Shown in pieces: positions 62,754-64,000 of a stretch of DNA of 64,000 nt. The position numbers and the translations under genes are program-made. The stretch is from Paralithodes platypus. Taxonomy: Eukaryota; Arthropoda; Malacostraca; Decapoda; Lithodidae. The stretch covers positions 39,898,113 through 39,962,112 of the forward strand of contig CM064518.1 of the NCBI GenBank assembly GCA_032716605.1, written 5' to 3'. The first letter of the stretch is position 1. Each line of letters opens with the position of its first letter. The notes beneath the pieces were generated by a model. That model searched no databases and had not been told where the DNA came from. It worked only from the letters and a program-made list of their open reading frames with translations.

Positions 62754-63255
62754 AACAGTACATAAAACACTTAACATGCATTTCACGCAATACATTCCCA
62801 GTTAAGGAGGCGCGATAATAATGAGCTTAGCTCATTGCGTGGATTCCTCTTGACGAACAAGTAACTGAGTAACACACACAGACACCCTCCCAAACAGAGA
62901 ATATTAAAGGGAGATAGGAAACTTCCAATGCCTCCCATTAAAATAAATGATACCCTAGATAGCGAGTCTGGCATCGATTTGAGGCTGCAACCAACGCCAT
63001 CTAGTGTATGGACGCGGTACTAATAATGGTGAACAAAATCTAGGGGATTTGTCTTCATACTTCACACAGCTACTGTATTCAATATTGATCGTTTACTTTA
63101 GGCTAAGTAATCCTCAATACACACTTTACTAATGTCAGAATCGCCATTGTTATAAACATACCAAATGATAGTACCGCATCATTGTTTATTCGTTATGAAA
63201 ATATTTACCAACTTACAGTATTGGATTCATTACCTCTACTATAAGTCAATTACTC
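62754..63255. other. no gene seen
   Basis: Unique-looking sequence without recognised feature. Confidence 0.45.
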
Positions 63256-63258
63256 TAC

Positions 63259-63387
63259 CATGATGACAATGATAGTAATGGTGATACCGATGATATTAAT
63301 GGTGATGACAATGATAGTAACGGTGATAACGATGATAGTAATGATGGTAACGGTGATAGTAATGGTAATAATGATAGTAATGATGGT
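63259..63387. repeat. degenerate GATGAT / GATAGTAATG repeat
   Basis: Trinucleotide-based repeat with units GATGAT, GATAGTAAT, GGTGATAAC. It keeps all frames open locally (Met/Val/Ile-rich translation), which is an artefact. Confidence 0.85.
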
Positions 63388-64000
63388 CGAAACTACATTT
63401 TCGCAGTTATATGATTATCAAGCGTTGCTCAGGTTGATTTTACGCACTTGAATATGGCATTTACTGACTGACAGACATTTTCTATTCATAAATGACTAAG
63501 AGGAATGAACACATTAAAATCAAATATAAATGTTTATTCGCTAGCGGGATATTCAGAATTAACTGCGGAAACGTAATTTCGGGCTGACAAAGTATGTATT
63601 GTAGTGACCAATGGCTGCATTAATTAATATGTTATAGACCTATATTGCGGTTAACACATCATTAAAAGTAGTTTCATGTCGGATCCCTATTATAACATGG
63701 TTAAGGATAATAACACATAATACATAATTATTGTTCTGTTTATTTAGATTAGTTTATGGATATATGATGTATGAACTCAGCACACTGGCACAAATCCACA
63801 ACTTACACCGATCTGTGGATAACAAAAATAAAGTATTAGGTAAACATGGATAATGTTACAGTAATACAGAGCAGCGAGATATAAGAAAACTGACTGATCG
63901 AGAGATACGTCACCCTGGTTATTTCACGATTAACCTAATGTTTACATTGCCTGCCTTCAGCAAAATCTACCTTTCACTTGCTATAGGGAAACTATATCAT
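63388..64000. other. AT-rich sequence, no gene seen
   Basis: No recognisable feature. Confidence 0.45.

Overview
The window looks like intergenic DNA from a decapod crustacean, possibly a crab. That guess rests on the very high load of (TC)n, (TG)n and (TA)n microsatellites, the AT-rich unique sequence, and non-LTR retrotransposon and SINE families of a kind I recall from decapod genomes. I cannot run a database search, so the taxon is inferred. I found no host protein-coding gene, no rRNA, no functional tRNA and no CRISPR array. Nearly every long open frame is a microsatellite translation or a decayed retrotransposon.

Layout. 1-9.5 kb: unique AT-rich sequence, two 3' ends of a jockey/CR1-group LINE (LINE-J), four copies of a dispersed repeat I call family R, and a perfect 6 x 26 bp tandem repeat. 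9.5-11.3 kb: a 5'-truncated LINE (LINE-A) with its 3' tail. 11.3-19.7 kb: microsatellites, a family R copy, a 20-bp degenerate minisatellite and a LINE C-terminal relic. 19.7-21.7 kb: an antisense LINE-B interrupted by a TTAA-flanked MITE. 22.7-23.1 kb: a foldback made of two facing family R halves. 23-31 kb: microsatellites, small repeats and a 1.1-kb purine-rich stretch. 31-33.9 kb: the longest LINE-J copy, split by a 464-bp TTAA insertion. 34.2-41.7 kb: duplicated 18-bp arrays, a LINE-B end and a 1-kb degenerate 20-bp array. 42-47 kb: a tRNA-derived SINE, two MITE families, a (AAC)-tailed SINE and a tiny LINE/SINE 3' end with target-site duplications. 47.2-49.3 kb: a GC-rich foldback and a 47-bp minisatellite. 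50.3 kb: a near-perfect 166-bp hairpin. 53-55.2 kb: an array with TACGTA-containing units, invaded by a SINE and a LINE. 56-59.5 kb: antisense LINE-K (CR1/L2 group), with one MITE inside it and a LINE-J copy beside it. 59.5-60.7 kb: MITEs carrying nested SINEs. 61-64 kb: a GC-rich palindrome, a SINE and simple repeats.

How the parts interact. The biology visible here is mobile-element ecology. Small TTAA-flanked elements (piggyBac-like termini) sit in three different LINE reading frames. In each case removing the element plus one TTAA rejoins the frame. Several LINE and SINE copies share a short 3'-terminal stem-loop followed by GATA-type repeats, as expected if SINEs borrow LINE machinery. 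Family R, its foldback and the 166-bp hairpin share the motif GCTCGCTATCGCTCGCCAGG or its end, and are the best candidates for an undescribed repeat family.
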